Assembly (NCBI RefSeq): GCF_002288525.1
Contig: NZ_CP023067.1
Span: 1,736,001-1,800,000, forward strand
DNA length: 64,000 nt
Direction of reading: 5' to 3'
From: Sinorhizobium sojae CCBAU 05684
GTDB taxonomy: Bacteria > Pseudomonadota > Alphaproteobacteria > Rhizobiales > Rhizobiaceae
Positions 42,650-52,235 of the stretch are shown piece after piece; within the stretch, counting starts at the first letter, position 1; every line of letters begins with the position of its first letter. The translations under genes were made by a program, and so were the position numbers. Under the pieces are notes generated by a model, which saw only the letters and a list, made by a program, of their open reading frames with translations, was not told the origin of the DNA and did not search any database.

Positions 42650-42711
42650 CTACAGCGCCGCGCGTCTTATGAGACGCGCAAAGCGAGATTAACTTCAACA
42701 GTTCTTTGAAA
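42650..42711. repeat. Partial mosaic intergenic repeat (module 1)
   Basis: CTACAGCGCCGCGCGTCTTATGAGACGCGCAAAG and a fragment of module 2 (AGTTCTTTGAA) match the 31522 copy. The palindrome GCGCGTCTTATGAGACGCGC is intact. It lies between the histidine kinase and the DHFR-fold gene stop, where it may terminate both. Confidence 0.65.
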
Positions 42712-43342
42712 GAGTTATATGCATTGCATGGGCTCCAATTGCCCGTTCGACGATCGAGAATCCTAGCGCGGGAAAATCTAGTCCTGGAAACAAGGATTCA
42801 CCTTGCCCAAGGAAAGTAGGCGAGATTGAAAGCTGTAGTTCGTCAACCAGACCGGCCTTTACATACTGGCGAACCGTTGAGACCCCGCCCCCGATTTTTA
42901 CATTCTTTGCTCCAGCGGCCTTTTTCGCTCGTTCCAGGGCTTCGAATATTCCGGTGGTGACAAAATAGAACGTGGTGCCGCCTTCCATTTCGATCGGAGG
43001 GCGCGGGAAGTGTGTGAGGATGAAGGTCGGCGCGCGCCAGGGTGGATCGTCACCCCACCACCCCTTCCAGCTGTCATCACCCCATTCTCCCCGGTTCGGA
43101 CCGAACATGTTCCTCCCCAGAACAAACGAACCGAATCCATCCATTGCCCTTTGCGCAACGCGCTCATCTACTTGTGCAGAAATGGCCGTCGCCCCAGTCA
43201 TGGCCGGGTTTTGCTTGTTTTCGAAGAACCATTCATGCAGTTCGAGCCCCCTGATCCCGAGCGGGTCATGAAGGCTTTGTTGCGGACCGGCAGCAAACCC
43301 GTCTATCGAAACAGAAAGTCCCGAAACGATCACCTTGGGCAT
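42695..43342 (-). CDS. Dihydrofolate reductase-fold protein (RibD C-terminal domain family)
   Basis: 215-residue DHFR-like/RibD_C protein with the motifs VIVSGLSVSIDGFAAGP, SFVLGRNMFGP near residue 75, PTFILTHFPRPP, and KNVKIGGGVSTVRQYVKAGLVDELQLSISPTFLGQGESLF, the family end. It probably binds NADPH and reduces an unknown substrate. The ATG at 43342 has AGAGG upstream; the longer frame adds five doubtful residues. A 38-bp palindrome begins about 20 bp upstream of this start, which suggests regulated expression. Confidence 0.85.
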   Translation of the reverse strand: MPKVIVSGLSVSIDGFAAGPQQSLHDPLGIRGLELHEWFFENKQNPAMTGATAISAQVDERVAQRAMDGFGSFVLGRNMFGPNRGEWGDDSWKGWWGDDPPWRAPTFILTHFPRPPIEMEGGTTFYFVTTGIFEALERAKKAAGAKNVKIGGGVSTVRQYVKAGLVDELQLSISPTFLGQGESLFPGLDFPALGFSIVERAIGAHAMHITLSKNC

Positions 43343-43361
43343 TGACAGCCTCTGCATTCAT

Positions 43362-43399
43362 TTTGCAACCAGTTTTGGGTTACCAAAACTGGTGGCAAA
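43362..43399. promoter_or_regulatory. 38-bp palindrome upstream of the DHFR-fold gene
   Basis: TTTGC-A-ACCAGTTTTGG, a GTTA centre and CCAAAACTGGT-G-GCAAA form a palindrome with 11-bp perfect inner arms (43368-43378, 43383-43393) and 5-bp perfect outer arms, broken only by one A/G position on each side. It starts 20 bp before the ATG of the minus-strand gene. It is either a high-affinity operator or a leader RNA hairpin. No regulator gene is adjacent. Confidence 0.65.
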
Positions 43400-43533
43400 T
43401 CGCAATCGGAATTTCAGTTGCGTGTTGCCTCGCCGCGCGACACTCCCCAGGAAGCATCAAGGCTTCGCCAGTGCGGCTTCAGCCGCGCGGCAAACGGGAC
43501 GTACTTTTTGATTAGGTTTCCGGTCCCCGGTCC

Positions 43534-43595
43534 CACACAGCGCGCCGCGTCTTTTCAAACGCGCAAAGGTGGGTGTAATTCTTCGAAACTGCGGA
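43534..43595. repeat. Diverged mosaic intergenic repeat
   Basis: ACAGCGCGCCGCGTCTTTTCAAACGCGCAAAGGTGGGTG followed by TTCTTCGAAACTGCGGA aligns with modules 1 and 2 of the 31522 copy. It occupies most of the 351-bp gap between the DHFR-fold gene and diacylglycerol kinase. Confidence 0.6.
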
Positions 43596-43693
43596 TCGGC
43601 CGTCCGCCTGCGTCGCCAGCGCCTCGACGCGACCCCTAACGAGCTCAAAGCGAATGCCTTCGGAGGAGCCGCCTCGCTGCTGCAGGCGCCATG

Positions 43694-44107
43694 TCAGCCC
43701 AGGAGCCGAGCCAAAAACACCACGTAAAAGGCATAGGTGGCATTGGCCACGATCAGACAGAGGCAGGCGAAGGAGCCGAGGTCCTTGGCGTGCTTGCCCA
43801 TTTCCGAGATTTCGGGCGAAACGCGGTCGACGATCTCCTCGATTGCCGTATTGATCGCCTCGAAGGCCATCATCAGCAGGAACAGGATCGCCATCGCGAC
43901 GTATTGAAAGAGATTCGCACCGGCGATGACGAAAGCGACCATGGCAGCGGCAAAGGCGATGAGCTCGTGCCGGAAGGCCGCCTCGCCGATCAGCCGCTTC
44001 GCGCCGCCGAGCGAATAGCTGGCCGCGGCAAAGAGATGCCGGACGCCGGTGTGCTTGTGAACGCGGCCGGTCGGGCCGCTCTGGGGGGTGGTATTCTTGG
44101 CGTCCAT
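43694..44107 (-). CDS. dgkA: Diacylglycerol kinase DgkA
   Basis: 137-residue integral membrane kinase that phosphorylates diacylglycerol to phosphatidic acid, recycling lipid released during glucan and lipopolysaccharide modification. Three transmembrane helices follow an N-terminal amphipathic part. The family signature is intact: [27 protein letters not shown], and [20 protein letters not shown] with the catalytic Glu, Asn and Asp. It is slightly longer than the 122-residue E. coli enzyme because of a hydrophilic N-terminus. Confidence 0.93.
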   Translation of the reverse strand: MDAKNTTPQSGPTGRVHKHTGVRHLFAAASYSLGGAKRLIGEAAFRHELIAFAAAMVAFVIAGANLFQYVAMAILFLLMMAFEAINTAIEEIVDRVSPEISEMGKHAKDLGSFACLCLIVANATYAFYVVFLARLLG

Positions 44108-44280
44108 TTCGTCTCGACGAGCTTCAAAACTCTGGGGTCAGAACCTTCCGATGAATGAATGCGAGGCGGCATTCTCCTGGTCGGTGCCGCTCCCGGATAG
44201 GCGAGAAGGCGCCTCGCATCAAGCCATCCGGGTGGCCAGCATAGCATGGCCGACAGCCGATCGACAGAAACGCCCGGATG

Positions 44281-45297
44281 TCAGCTCTTGTTGCTGACGC
44301 CGGCCTGCGCGAAGGTCGCCATGCCGCCATGGCAAGCCGCAGCCGCCTTGACGATGCCGGCGGCGAGTGCCGCGCCCGTGCCCTCGCCAAGCCGCATGCC
44401 GAGCGCGAGCAGCGGCGTCTTGCCGAGTTTCTCGATGGCGCGGATGTGCCCGGGTTCCGCCGACACATGGCCGATCAGGCAATGGTCGAGCGCCGACGGG
44501 TTGGCCGCCTTGAGGACGGCCGCCGCGGCCGTGGCGACATAGCCGTCGATGATCACCGGAACCTTCTGCATGCGCGCGGCGAGGATGGCGCCCGCCATGG
44601 CCGCGATCTCCCGTCCGCCGAGCCGGCGCAACAGTTCGAGCGGATCGGAGAGATGGTCGCGGTGGAGTGCCACAGCCCTCTCGACCGCCGCGACCTTGCG
44701 CTGCAGGATCTCTCCGTCCGAGCCGGTACCCGGTCCCACCCACTCCTCCGCACTGCCACCATAGAGGCCGAGATTGATGGCGGCGGCAATCGTCGTGTTG
44801 CCGATGCCCATCTCGCCGATGCAAAGCAGGTCCGTGCCGCCGGCGATCGCCTCCATGCCGAAGGCCATGGTCGCGGCGCAATCGCGCTCGGAAAGCGCCG
44901 CCTCTTCGGTGATGTCACCGGTCGGATATTCCAGCGCCAGGTCGAAGACCTTCAAACCGAGATCATGACTGATGCAGATCTGATTGATGGCCGCGCCGCC
45001 GGCAGCGAAATTCTCGACCATCTGCGCCGTCACGGATGACGGAAACGGCGTCACGCCCTGCCTTGTGACGCCGTGATTGCCGGCAAAGATCGCGACCAGC
45101 GGCCGATTGACGGCCGGGGAACGGCCCGTCCAGGCGGCGAGCCAGAAGGCGATTTCCTCGAGTCGACCAAGCGCGCCCGGCGGTTTCGTCAGCTGCGCAT
45201 CCCGCTCGCGCGCCGCCACGAGCGCCGTCGTGTCCGGTCCCGGCAGGTTGCGCAACAATTCGCGGAAATCATCAAACGGCAGGCCGCTGGCACTCAT
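44281..45297 (-). CDS. cobT: Nicotinate-nucleotide:dimethylbenzimidazole phosphoribosyltransferase
   Basis: 338-residue enzyme that makes alpha-ribazole phosphate, the lower ligand precursor of cobalamin (CobT; called CobU in Pseudomonas denitrificans nomenclature). Motifs include LTKPPGALGRLEEIA, VAIFAGNHGVTRQGVTPFPSSVT, IGEMGIGNTT and the catalytic Glu in LGMRLGEGTGAALA. It is divergent from cobS, which uses its product. AAGGA lies upstream of the ATG at 45297; an earlier in-frame Met is less likely. I see no cobalamin riboswitch in the shared 155-bp gap. Confidence 0.95.
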   Translation of the reverse strand: MSASGLPFDDFRELLRNLPGPDTTALVAARERDAQLTKPPGALGRLEEIAFWLAAWTGRSPAVNRPLVAIFAGNHGVTRQGVTPFPSSVTAQMVENFAAGGAAINQICISHDLGLKVFDLALEYPTGDITEEAALSERDCAATMAFGMEAIAGGTDLLCIGEMGIGNTTIAAAINLGLYGGSAEEWVGPGTGSDGEILQRKVAAVERAVALHRDHLSDPLELLRRLGGREIAAMAGAILAARMQKVPVIIDGYVATAAAAVLKAANPSALDHCLIGHVSAEPGHIRAIEKLGKTPLLALGMRLGEGTGAALAAGIVKAAAACHGGMATFAQAGVSNKS

Positions 45298-45452
45298 GTG
45301 GAATCCTTGCATGTCCGAAGCTATGTCAGGCGCACCTCATAGAGGCTCCGGGCTTTTCCGGCAACGGCATTTGCGCCAGACGCCGTCGCCGGAGCATGAT
45401 CCGGCAAAGGACGGGCGATTCGGCACGATCCGACGGGTCCCTGGGAGGGGCA

Positions 45453-46241
45453 ATGACCAGACTTGGCGACCTTTGCGACGACTTGGCACGAGCATTGGCC
45501 TTCTTGAGCCGTGTGCCGATGCCGAACCGCCATTTCGTCGGGCACGACGGCCGGCTGGGCCGCGCTGTGAGAACCTTCCCGCTTGCCGGAATGCTGATCG
45601 CCCTCCCTGCTGCCCTTGTCGCAGCAGTGCTGGTATTGCTGCAGGCAAACGCCCTCTTTGCGGCGTTCCTCCTCGTCGGCGTTCAGGTGCTCGTCACCGG
45701 GGCGCTGCATGAGGACGGGCTTGGAGATACGGCCGATGGCCTCGGCGGCGGCCGCGATCGGGAAAGCGCATTGGCGATCATGAAGGACAGTCGGGTCGGC
45801 ACCTATGGCGCGGTGGCGCTCATCCTCTCCTTCGGCCTTCGCGTCTCGGCGCTTGCCTCCTTCCTGCCGCTGCTGTCGCCCAGCGGGGCGGCGCTTGCGC
45901 TCCTCGGCACCGCCGCGCTCAGCCGCACGGCCATGGTCTGGCACTGGTCGCGCCTGCCGCCCGCGCGACGCGACGGCGTTGCCGCCTCGGCCGGCATTCC
46001 CGAAGCGCAGGCAACAGCAATGGCGCTCGGCTCCGGACCGGTTTTCGCTCTTCCGATGTATTTCGCAGCCGGCATTCCGTTCTTGGCGGTACTGCTTGCG
46101 CTTGCCGCTTTCGCCCTCGTCGTGCCCGCCTTCGGCAGGATCGTGGCGCGCAAGCTCGGCGGCCATACCGGCGACACGATCGGCGCCACCCAGCAATTGG
46201 CGGAGATCGTTCTTCTCGGCGCTCTTGCGCTGGCGATCTGA
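45453..46241 (+). CDS. cobS: Adenosylcobinamide-GDP ribazoletransferase (cobalamin synthase)
   Basis: 262-residue inner-membrane enzyme that joins adenosylcobinamide-GDP to alpha-ribazole, the last step of cobalamin assembly (CobS; CobV in P. denitrificans). It has several transmembrane helices, the acidic motif HEDGLGDTADGLGGG that binds metal, and DSRVGTYGAVALI. The ATG at 45453 is preceded by GGGAGGGG. It is divergent from cobT. A downstream DUF1289 gene follows after 46 bp. Confidence 0.95.
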   Translation: MTRLGDLCDDLARALAFLSRVPMPNRHFVGHDGRLGRAVRTFPLAGMLIALPAALVAAVLVLLQANALFAAFLLVGVQVLVTGALHEDGLGDTADGLGGGRDRESALAIMKDSRVGTYGAVALILSFGLRVSALASFLPLLSPSGAALALLGTAALSRTAMVWHWSRLPPARRDGVAASAGIPEAQATAMALGSGPVFALPMYFAAGIPFLAVLLALAAFALVVPAFGRIVARKLGGHTGDTIGATQQLAEIVLLGALALAI

Positions 46242-46287
46242 AACACTGATATAATTTCAAGGAAACGAAGGAGAGCAAGCCAAGGCC

Positions 46288-46509
46288 ATGGAATCTCCCT
46301 GCATTCTCGTCTGCGCAATCGACGACAGAACCGGCTACTGCTTCGGCTGCGGACGCACGCGCGACGAAATCGGCTCCTGGACGCTCTATACCGACGCCGA
46401 GCGGCACGGCATCATGCAGACGCTCCCGGCGCGACTGGAAACCGTGGAGCGCAAGCCGCGGCGCGAAACGCGCCGCTCGCGGCTGGCGCGGGAACGAAAC
46501 GGCGCATGA
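46288..46509 (+). CDS. DUF1289 small protein
   Basis: 73-residue DUF1289 protein: ESPCILVCAIDDRTGYCFGCGRTRDEIGSW contains the four-cysteine pattern C-x3-C-x8-C-x2-C of the family, likely a metal-binding site. A basic Arg-rich tail follows. Function is unknown. Its stop overlaps the next start by four bases (ATGA), coupling it to the retropepsin-like gene. Confidence 0.88.
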   Translation: MESPCILVCAIDDRTGYCFGCGRTRDEIGSWTLYTDAERHGIMQTLPARLETVERKPRRETRRSRLARERNGA

Positions 46510-47207
46510 ACCGTCTGACACTTCTGCTGGCCATCCTGGCCATCGGCCTCGCCCTCCTGATCTTCAATCACGATAGCGGCCAGACGCTTGGCATGAACAA
46601 TGACGACTTCGGCCGGCTTGTTGCCTTGGCGGCTCTGGCGACGCTGCTCAGCGCCGCCGTGCTGCGCGGCCGGCAGCACTTCGGCGAGGCGATGCGCCTG
46701 ATAGCCATCTGGATCCTCATCATCCTGGCGCTCGTCTCGGCCTATGTCTACCGCTTCGAGCTGCAGTCCTTCGGCGATCGGGTTCTGTCCGGCCTGATCC
46801 CCGGCCGGACCATGGTGGTCACGGACAGCGAGGACCAGGTTGAAGTCGTTCTCCAGAAGCGCATCGACGGCCATTTCCAGGCCGACACGACGGTCAACGG
46901 CGAACCCGTCAACATGATCGTCGACACCGGTGCAAGCAGCATCGCGCTCACCTACCGGGACGCCGAAAGGATCGGCCTCGATCCGGAAAATCTCGCCTAT
47001 ACGGTCACGGTGATGACGGCGAACGGACCTGCGCGTGCCGCCCCGGTGGTTCTGTCGGAAGTCGCGATCGGCCCGATCGTGCGAAGGAATGTCCGCGCCA
47101 TGGTGGCGTCCGAGGGCAGGCTCGACCGCAGCCTGCTCGGCATGAGCTTCCTCTCCAGTCTCGACTTCCTGCAAATGCGAAGTGACGAGTTGCGGCTGAG
47201 GGACTGA
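46506..47207 (+). CDS. Membrane-anchored retropepsin-like aspartic protease (TIGR02281 family)
   Basis: 233-residue protein with two to three N-terminal transmembrane helices (4-22, about 37-52, 58-80) and a C-terminal single-lobe aspartic protease domain. The active motif is MIVDTGASSIALTYRDAERIG; the second family motif is GRLDRSLLGMSFLSSLDFLQMR. Single-lobe proteins must dimerise, giving two Asp at the active site. The domain faces the periplasm. Natural substrates are unknown. The ATG overlaps the DUF1289 stop. Confidence 0.88.
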   Translation: MNRLTLLLAILAIGLALLIFNHDSGQTLGMNNDDFGRLVALAALATLLSAAVLRGRQHFGEAMRLIAIWILIILALVSAYVYRFELQSFGDRVLSGLIPGRTMVVTDSEDQVEVVLQKRIDGHFQADTTVNGEPVNMIVDTGASSIALTYRDAERIGLDPENLAYTVTVMTANGPARAAPVVLSEVAIGPIVRRNVRAMVASEGRLDRSLLGMSFLSSLDFLQMRSDELRLRD

Positions 47208-47231
47208 TGCCAACGGCTGTAGGGGTCACAA

Positions 47232-47456
47232 TTAGCCGGTGCGGTGGTGACGGGTCGACCTCGCCAGGGCGCCCAAAGCATCGGCGTTGCGAACTCCACA
47301 CTGATAGGCGTGGATCAGCCTTGCAGCGAGCGTTTCGGCTTCATCGCACTCGCGTGAGATCGTCCGCACCTGCAGTTCCACCTGGAAAATTTTATCGATC
47401 AGCTCGAGCTCACTGGGACCGATCGGATCGAACGTGAAATCTTGAGCGGCTATCAT
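47232..47456 (-). CDS. Small conserved-looking hypothetical protein
   Basis: 74-residue ORF, with a balanced composition unlike a random frame: DFTFDPIGPSELELIDKIFQVELQVRTISRECDEAETLAARLIHAYQCG. It appears soluble and helical. Two cysteines lie in the helical part. It is between the protease gene and a Crp/Fnr regulator gene, both on the other strand. I do not recognise a family; coding status is judged from composition and length only. Confidence 0.55.
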   Translation of the reverse strand: MIAAQDFTFDPIGPSELELIDKIFQVELQVRTISRECDEAETLAARLIHAYQCGVRNADALGALARSTRHHRTG

Positions 47457-47734
47457 CCCATCTCCTTATGGGCCGCTACCGGGCTGGTAGCACGGTCACT
47501 CTACGCCGCTTCGGCAAAATGGCGAGTCTTTCAGGAGTTTCTCGCATCAAGCGTCAAATACCGTACGAACCGGCATCGTGATCATGGAAAGGCCGTCGAT
47601 CAGGAGCTGCAACTGCAGCCCGGTTGCAAGGGATCGGCGGCGACCCGCAATCATGCTATTGTGAAACATCGCCTCGCGACCAGCCGCGGGCGATAGAGGA
47701 GCAACTGGTCCTCGCTCCAGAAGGGGCAAAACTG

Positions 47735-48451
47735 ATGGCTCTGTCTTTCCCGAGCCCAACGCGCAATCAGCTGTTGGCAATGCTTCCCGCGGGCGACTAC
47801 AGCCAGATCGCATCCGATCTCGAATATGTCGATCTGCCGCGCGGAACGCTTCTGGCAAAGGCGGGTGAACCCATCGATCATATCTACTATCTCACTTCCG
47901 GAATTGGCTCGCTTGTTGCCACCACGCCCGAGGGCAACAAGGCCGAGGCCGGCATCTTCGGCAGCGAAGGATATGTTCCGACCTCCGCTGCCACAGGCGT
48001 GGAGCTCAGCATGCATGATGTGATCATGCAAATTGGAGGGGATGCCTACAGGATGGATTTCGCATCGTTCCGCCGGGGAATAGAGCACAACAGGAACTTC
48101 AATCGTGTGATGATCCGGTCCATTGAGGCCTTCTCGATCCAGCTCACTTACACGGCGATCTCAAACGCGGTGCATGGAGTCGATGAGAGGCTCGCCCGCT
48201 GGATACTCATGTGCCACGACCGGGTGCCCGGCGACCAGATCCCGCTCACGCACGAATTCATCTCGCTGATGCTGGCGGTCCGCCGCCCGAGTGTCACGAC
48301 ATCATTGCACATTCTTGAGGGAAACGGCTTCATTCGCTCTTTGCGGGGGCAAATCATCATCCGGAACCGTCCGGCCCTCGAAGAATTCGCACGGGACGCC
48401 TACGGCAAGCCGGAAGCGGAATACCGGCGGCTCATGACCGGGCTCTTCTAA
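47735..48451 (+). CDS. Crp/Fnr-family transcriptional regulator
   Basis: 238-residue Crp/Fnr regulator with an N-terminal cNMP-binding fold (LPRGTLLAKAGEPIDHIYYLTSGIGSLV) and a C-terminal helix-turn-helix (LTHEFISLMLAVRRPSVTTSLHILEGNGFIRSLRG). No four-Cys Fnr cluster is present, and the RMDFASFRRGIE segment in place of the cAMP phosphate cassette argues against classical cAMP binding. The ATG at 47735 is chosen as the frame before it contains unlikely residues. It stands alone; its targets are unknown. Confidence 0.87.
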   Translation: MALSFPSPTRNQLLAMLPAGDYSQIASDLEYVDLPRGTLLAKAGEPIDHIYYLTSGIGSLVATTPEGNKAEAGIFGSEGYVPTSAATGVELSMHDVIMQIGGDAYRMDFASFRRGIEHNRNFNRVMIRSIEAFSIQLTYTAISNAVHGVDERLARWILMCHDRVPGDQIPLTHEFISLMLAVRRPSVTTSLHILEGNGFIRSLRGQIIIRNRPALEEFARDAYGKPEAEYRRLMTGLF

Positions 48452-48497
48452 AGAGAAGATCGGCGCGTGATCCCGTGGCCCACCGCATTGGCAGCCC

Positions 48498-49255
48498 TCA
48501 ACTCCTGAGCCTGTAGCCCGTCCGGAAGATCCAGGTCAGAACCGATAGGCAAAGCGCCAGGAACGTGAGAATGATCGCCGCGCTCGCGAGCGGGCTGACG
48601 TCGGAGACTTCGAAAAAGCTCCAGCGGAAGCCACTGATGAGGTAGAGCACCGGGTTCAAGTGGCTGACGGCCTGCCAGAAGGGCGGCAGCATGTCGATCG
48701 AGTAGAAGCTGCCGCCGAGAAAGACGAGCGGCGGCACGACCAGCATCGGGATGAGGTTCAACTGCTCGAAATCCTTCGCCCAGATGCCGATGATGAAGCC
48801 GAAGAGGCTGAAGGTTATCGCCGTCAGCACGAAGAAAAACAGCATGGCGAACGGATGGGCGATACTGAGGTCGACGAAGAGGGATGCAGTCGCAAGAATG
48901 ATCGTGCCGATCATCAGCCCCTTGGTAGCCGCCGCTCCGACATAACCGAGCACGATTTCGATCATGGAGATCGGCGAGGACAGGACCTCGTAGATCGTGC
49001 CGGTGAATTTGGGGAAATAGATGCCGAAGGAACCGTTGCCGACGCATTGAGTGAGGAGCGTCAGCATCATCAGGCCGGGCGTGATGAAGGCCCCGTAGGA
49101 GACGCCGTCGATCTGCTGGATCCGTTCCCCGATCGCGGCACCGAAGACGATGAAATAGAGCGATGTGGAAATGACCGGCGACACCACGCTCTGCAGCAGC
49201 GTGCGGCGCGTTCGCGCCATCTCGAAGAAATAGATGGACTTGACCGCCTCGAAAT

Positions 49256-49259
<4 letters not shown>
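48498..49259 (-). CDS. ABC-2 type transporter permease (YadH-like)
   Basis: 253-residue ABC-2 permease with six predicted helices. Typical YadH/NodJ features are the N-terminal [32 protein letters not shown] and the [27 protein letters not shown] loop, and [16 protein letters not shown] near the C-terminus. Its length is close to E. coli YadH (256). It exports an unknown compound with the ATPase encoded just upstream, whose stop it overlaps by four bases. Confidence 0.88.
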
Positions 49260-50182
<923 letters not shown>

Positions 50183-50286
50183 GAAACGGATCCGGAAACG
50201 GTGGGAGTGCCGCTTCTATATGGGCCGATTCACGCAGATTTTCAGCCCGTCCCGGGCAAATTTTGCGGTGACGCTCCGTCAACGTA

Positions 50287-51060
50287 TCAGGCAGCGCCCG
50301 TGCCCTTCAGCAGAACGTAACCGGCAACGCACAATACCAGTACCGCGAAAAGGCGGTTGAGAACGCCCTTGCGCGACGACATCCGCCGGGCCGCCATGAT
50401 GCCGGCAGCACCGCCGAGAACGCCGCCGCCGATGAATTCCGCGGCAACCGTCCAATTCACGAAGCCGGACGCGGCATAATTCAGCGCCGTCGCCAGGCCG
50501 AAGGCGCTGATCGCAAGAAGCGACGAGCCGATCGCATTGATCATCGGCATTCCGGTCGCGGCAATCAGCCCCGGCACGATCAGGAGACCGCCGCCTATGC
50601 CGAAGAAGCCGGAGAGCGCGCCCGTCGCCAGAGCCACGGCCGCCGTCAGCCAGCACATACGCGCATCGACCGGACGCGGCTCAGCCTTCGCCGCGCGCCG
50701 CGGCCACAGCATGGCGAGGCCGACAGCGACCATGACGAGACCGAAGAGGAAGAGCAGCTTTTCGCCGTCGACCGTCTTGGCCACGGAGGATGCGACAAGC
50801 GCGCCCACTGTGCCGACGAGAGCGAAAACAATGGCGCAGCGCCACCAAACGTGTCCGGCTCGCGCGTGACCGGCAAAGTTCGCCAGCGCGCTCGCCGAAA
50901 CGGCAAGAGCGCTCGTGCCGATCGCCACATGCGTTCCGCCGACGCCGACCACGTAGATGAGGAGCGGCACGGCGAGGATCGAGCCCCCGCCCCCGAGCAG
51001 TCCCAGCGAAAACCCGACAAGCCCTCCGGAGGCGATGGCCGCCATCATACCCGCTGCCAC
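50287..51060 (-). CDS. Sulfite exporter TauE/SafE family protein
   Basis: 257-residue TSUP membrane protein with about eight helices and two repeats of the family signature: GLVGFSLGLLGGGGSILAVPLL at the start and GALSGFFGIGGGLLIVPGLI in the middle. It probably exports sulfite or another sulfur anion. It is the last gene of the persulfide operon and overlaps the previous gene by 16 bases. With persulfide dioxygenase producing sulfite, export of that sulfite is the natural role. Confidence 0.88.
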   Translation of the reverse strand: MAAGMMAAIASGGLVGFSLGLLGGGGSILAVPLLIYVVGVGGTHVAIGTSALAVSASALANFAGHARAGHVWWRCAIVFALVGTVGALVASSVAKTVDGEKLLFLFGLVMVAVGLAMLWPRRAAKAEPRPVDARMCWLTAAVALATGALSGFFGIGGGLLIVPGLIAATGMPMINAIGSSLLAISAFGLATALNYAASGFVNWTVAAEFIGGGVLGGAAGIMAARRMSSRKGVLNRLFAVLVLCVAGYVLLKGTGAA

Positions 51061-51491
51061 GGCCGCGCTCCCTGCAGACGATCATGCGCTGCCATTCCGG
51101 CGAACATTGCTGCGACGAAGAGGACCGTCGCCGGAAGACCGAGCGACAGCGATGCCAATGCCGGCCCCGGGCAGAGCCCGACCATGCCCCAGCCGACGCC
51201 GAAGATCGCCGAGCCGACGATGAGTCGCCGGTCGATCACCCGCGTCTCCGGCAGGTAGAACCGATCATCGAGAAGCGGCCTTGGCATACGGCGCACCAGC
51301 GCCAGGCCGGCCGCCGATACGATCACGGCGCCCCCGAGCACGAAGGCGAGCGTCGGATCCCAGTCGCGGGTTATGTCGAGAAAGCCGCGCACGCGGGCCG
51401 GGTTCAGCATTCCCGAAATCGAAAGACCGAGACCGAAAATCACGCCCGAGGCGAGGGCCGCGGCAACGCGATAGACTGCGTTCCTGTTCAT
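51045..51491 (-). CDS. YeeE/YedE-family half transporter (second subunit)
   Basis: 148-residue protein with four transmembrane helices, the second half of a YeeE/YedE-type sulfur transporter (DUF6691-type). The conserved helix motif is GVGWGMVGLCPGPALASL with the pore Cys; the first repeat has FGLGLSISGMLNPARVRGFLDI. YeeE proteins carry thiosulfate or related persulfide species through Cys residues. It overlaps the first half by four bases (start 51491, stop of partner 51488). Start is fixed by the coupling. Confidence 0.88.
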   Translation of the reverse strand: MNRNAVYRVAAALASGVIFGLGLSISGMLNPARVRGFLDITRDWDPTLAFVLGGAVIVSAAGLALVRRMPRPLLDDRFYLPETRVIDRRLIVGSAIFGVGWGMVGLCPGPALASLSLGLPATVLFVAAMFAGMAAHDRLQGARPWQRV

Positions 51492-51898
51492 TGGAAAAAC
51501 CCCATCAGGTAGACCGTTGCGACTGCCGTGGCCATGAAGGTGCCGACCGCCGCCATGGACCGGCGCGAAAGCCGGGCGAGACCGACGACGCCGTGGCCGC
51601 TGGTGCAGCCGGAGCCCATGCGCGATCCGTAGCCGACCAGCAACCCGCCCGCGACGACGATCGGCCAGGACGCCGCCAGTACGACCGGGGGCCACTCGCC
51701 GAGGACCAGGCGGTAGAGAACCGGCCCCAGGCTCAATCCGATGACAAAGGCGGTGCCGGTCGCCGTCTGCACACCCTGCAACAGACGTCCGGCAATGCCG
51801 CTGACGCCCGCAACCCGGCCGTTTGCCAGAACGAGAACCACGGCCGAGAGTCCGATCAACATTCCACCCAGCAATCCGCTGGCATAGGTCGCCATCAT
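51488..51898 (-). CDS. YeeE/YedE-family half transporter (first subunit)
   Basis: 136-residue protein with four transmembrane helices, the first half of a split YeeE/YedE transporter: GLLGGMLIGLSAVVLVLANGRVAGVSGI and the Cys motif GSRMGSGCTSGHGVVGLARLSRRS. Full-length YeeE is about 350 residues and contains both motifs; here they are on two coupled genes. The ATG at 51898 overlaps the bigR stop (ATGA). It probably moves thiosulfate or persulfide-type sulfur across the inner membrane. Confidence 0.9.
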   Translation of the reverse strand: MMATYASGLLGGMLIGLSAVVLVLANGRVAGVSGIAGRLLQGVQTATGTAFVIGLSLGPVLYRLVLGEWPPVVLAASWPIVVAGGLLVGYGSRMGSGCTSGHGVVGLARLSRRSMAAVGTFMATAVATVYLMGFFQ

Positions 51899-52224
51899 TT
51901 CCTGTCCTCACCGCAGAAGATGTCGTAGAGCGCCATCACCAGCCGCGCGGCCTTGTCGTCCGTCAGCCGGTAGAAGACATGCTTGGCGTCACGCCGCGTT
52001 GCCACGAAGCCGGCCTCGCGCAGCACCGTCAGTTGCTGCGAAAGCGTCGGCTGATGAATGCCGAGCATCTCTTCCAGTTGGCTGACCGAATACTCGCCTT
52101 CCACCAGCGTGCAGACGATCATCAGCCGATTGTGGTTGGCGAGCGTCTTCAGGAGCGTCGCCGCCTCGCCTGCCCGCTCGCCCATGTCCGGAGGGATATC
52201 CGGGATCTTCATCACACGTGCCAT
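51895..52224 (-). CDS. bigR: ArsR-family sulfane-sulfur repressor BigR
   Basis: 109-residue ArsR-family winged helix protein. It matches BigR: GEAATLLKTLANHNRLMIVCTLVEGEYSVSQLEEMLGIHQPTLSQQL, with Cys38 and Cys104 at the positions of the redox pair that forms a disulfide or polysulfide in BigR/YgaV-type persulfide sensors. It should repress this operon until sulfane sulfur oxidises the Cys pair. AAGGAG precedes the ATG at 52224; the longer frame adds seven residues inside the Shine-Dalgarno region. It follows the dioxygenase gene by 11 bp. Confidence 0.92.
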   Translation of the reverse strand: MARVMKIPDIPPDMGERAGEAATLLKTLANHNRLMIVCTLVEGEYSVSQLEEMLGIHQPTLSQQLTVLREAGFVATRRDAKHVFYRLTDDKAARLVMALYDIFCGEDRK

Positions 52225-52235
52225 GCTTACTCCTT

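Noticed and set aside
42650-42711. Mosaic repeat considered as an attachment site or insertion sequence end
   Set aside because: Several copies lie in the window with no transposase or target duplication; it matches the known style of rhizobial intergenic palindromes.
45298-45452. Possible cobalamin riboswitch between divergent cobT and cobS
   Set aside because: No B12-box-like sequence or characteristic stem arrangement could be found in the 155-bp gap.
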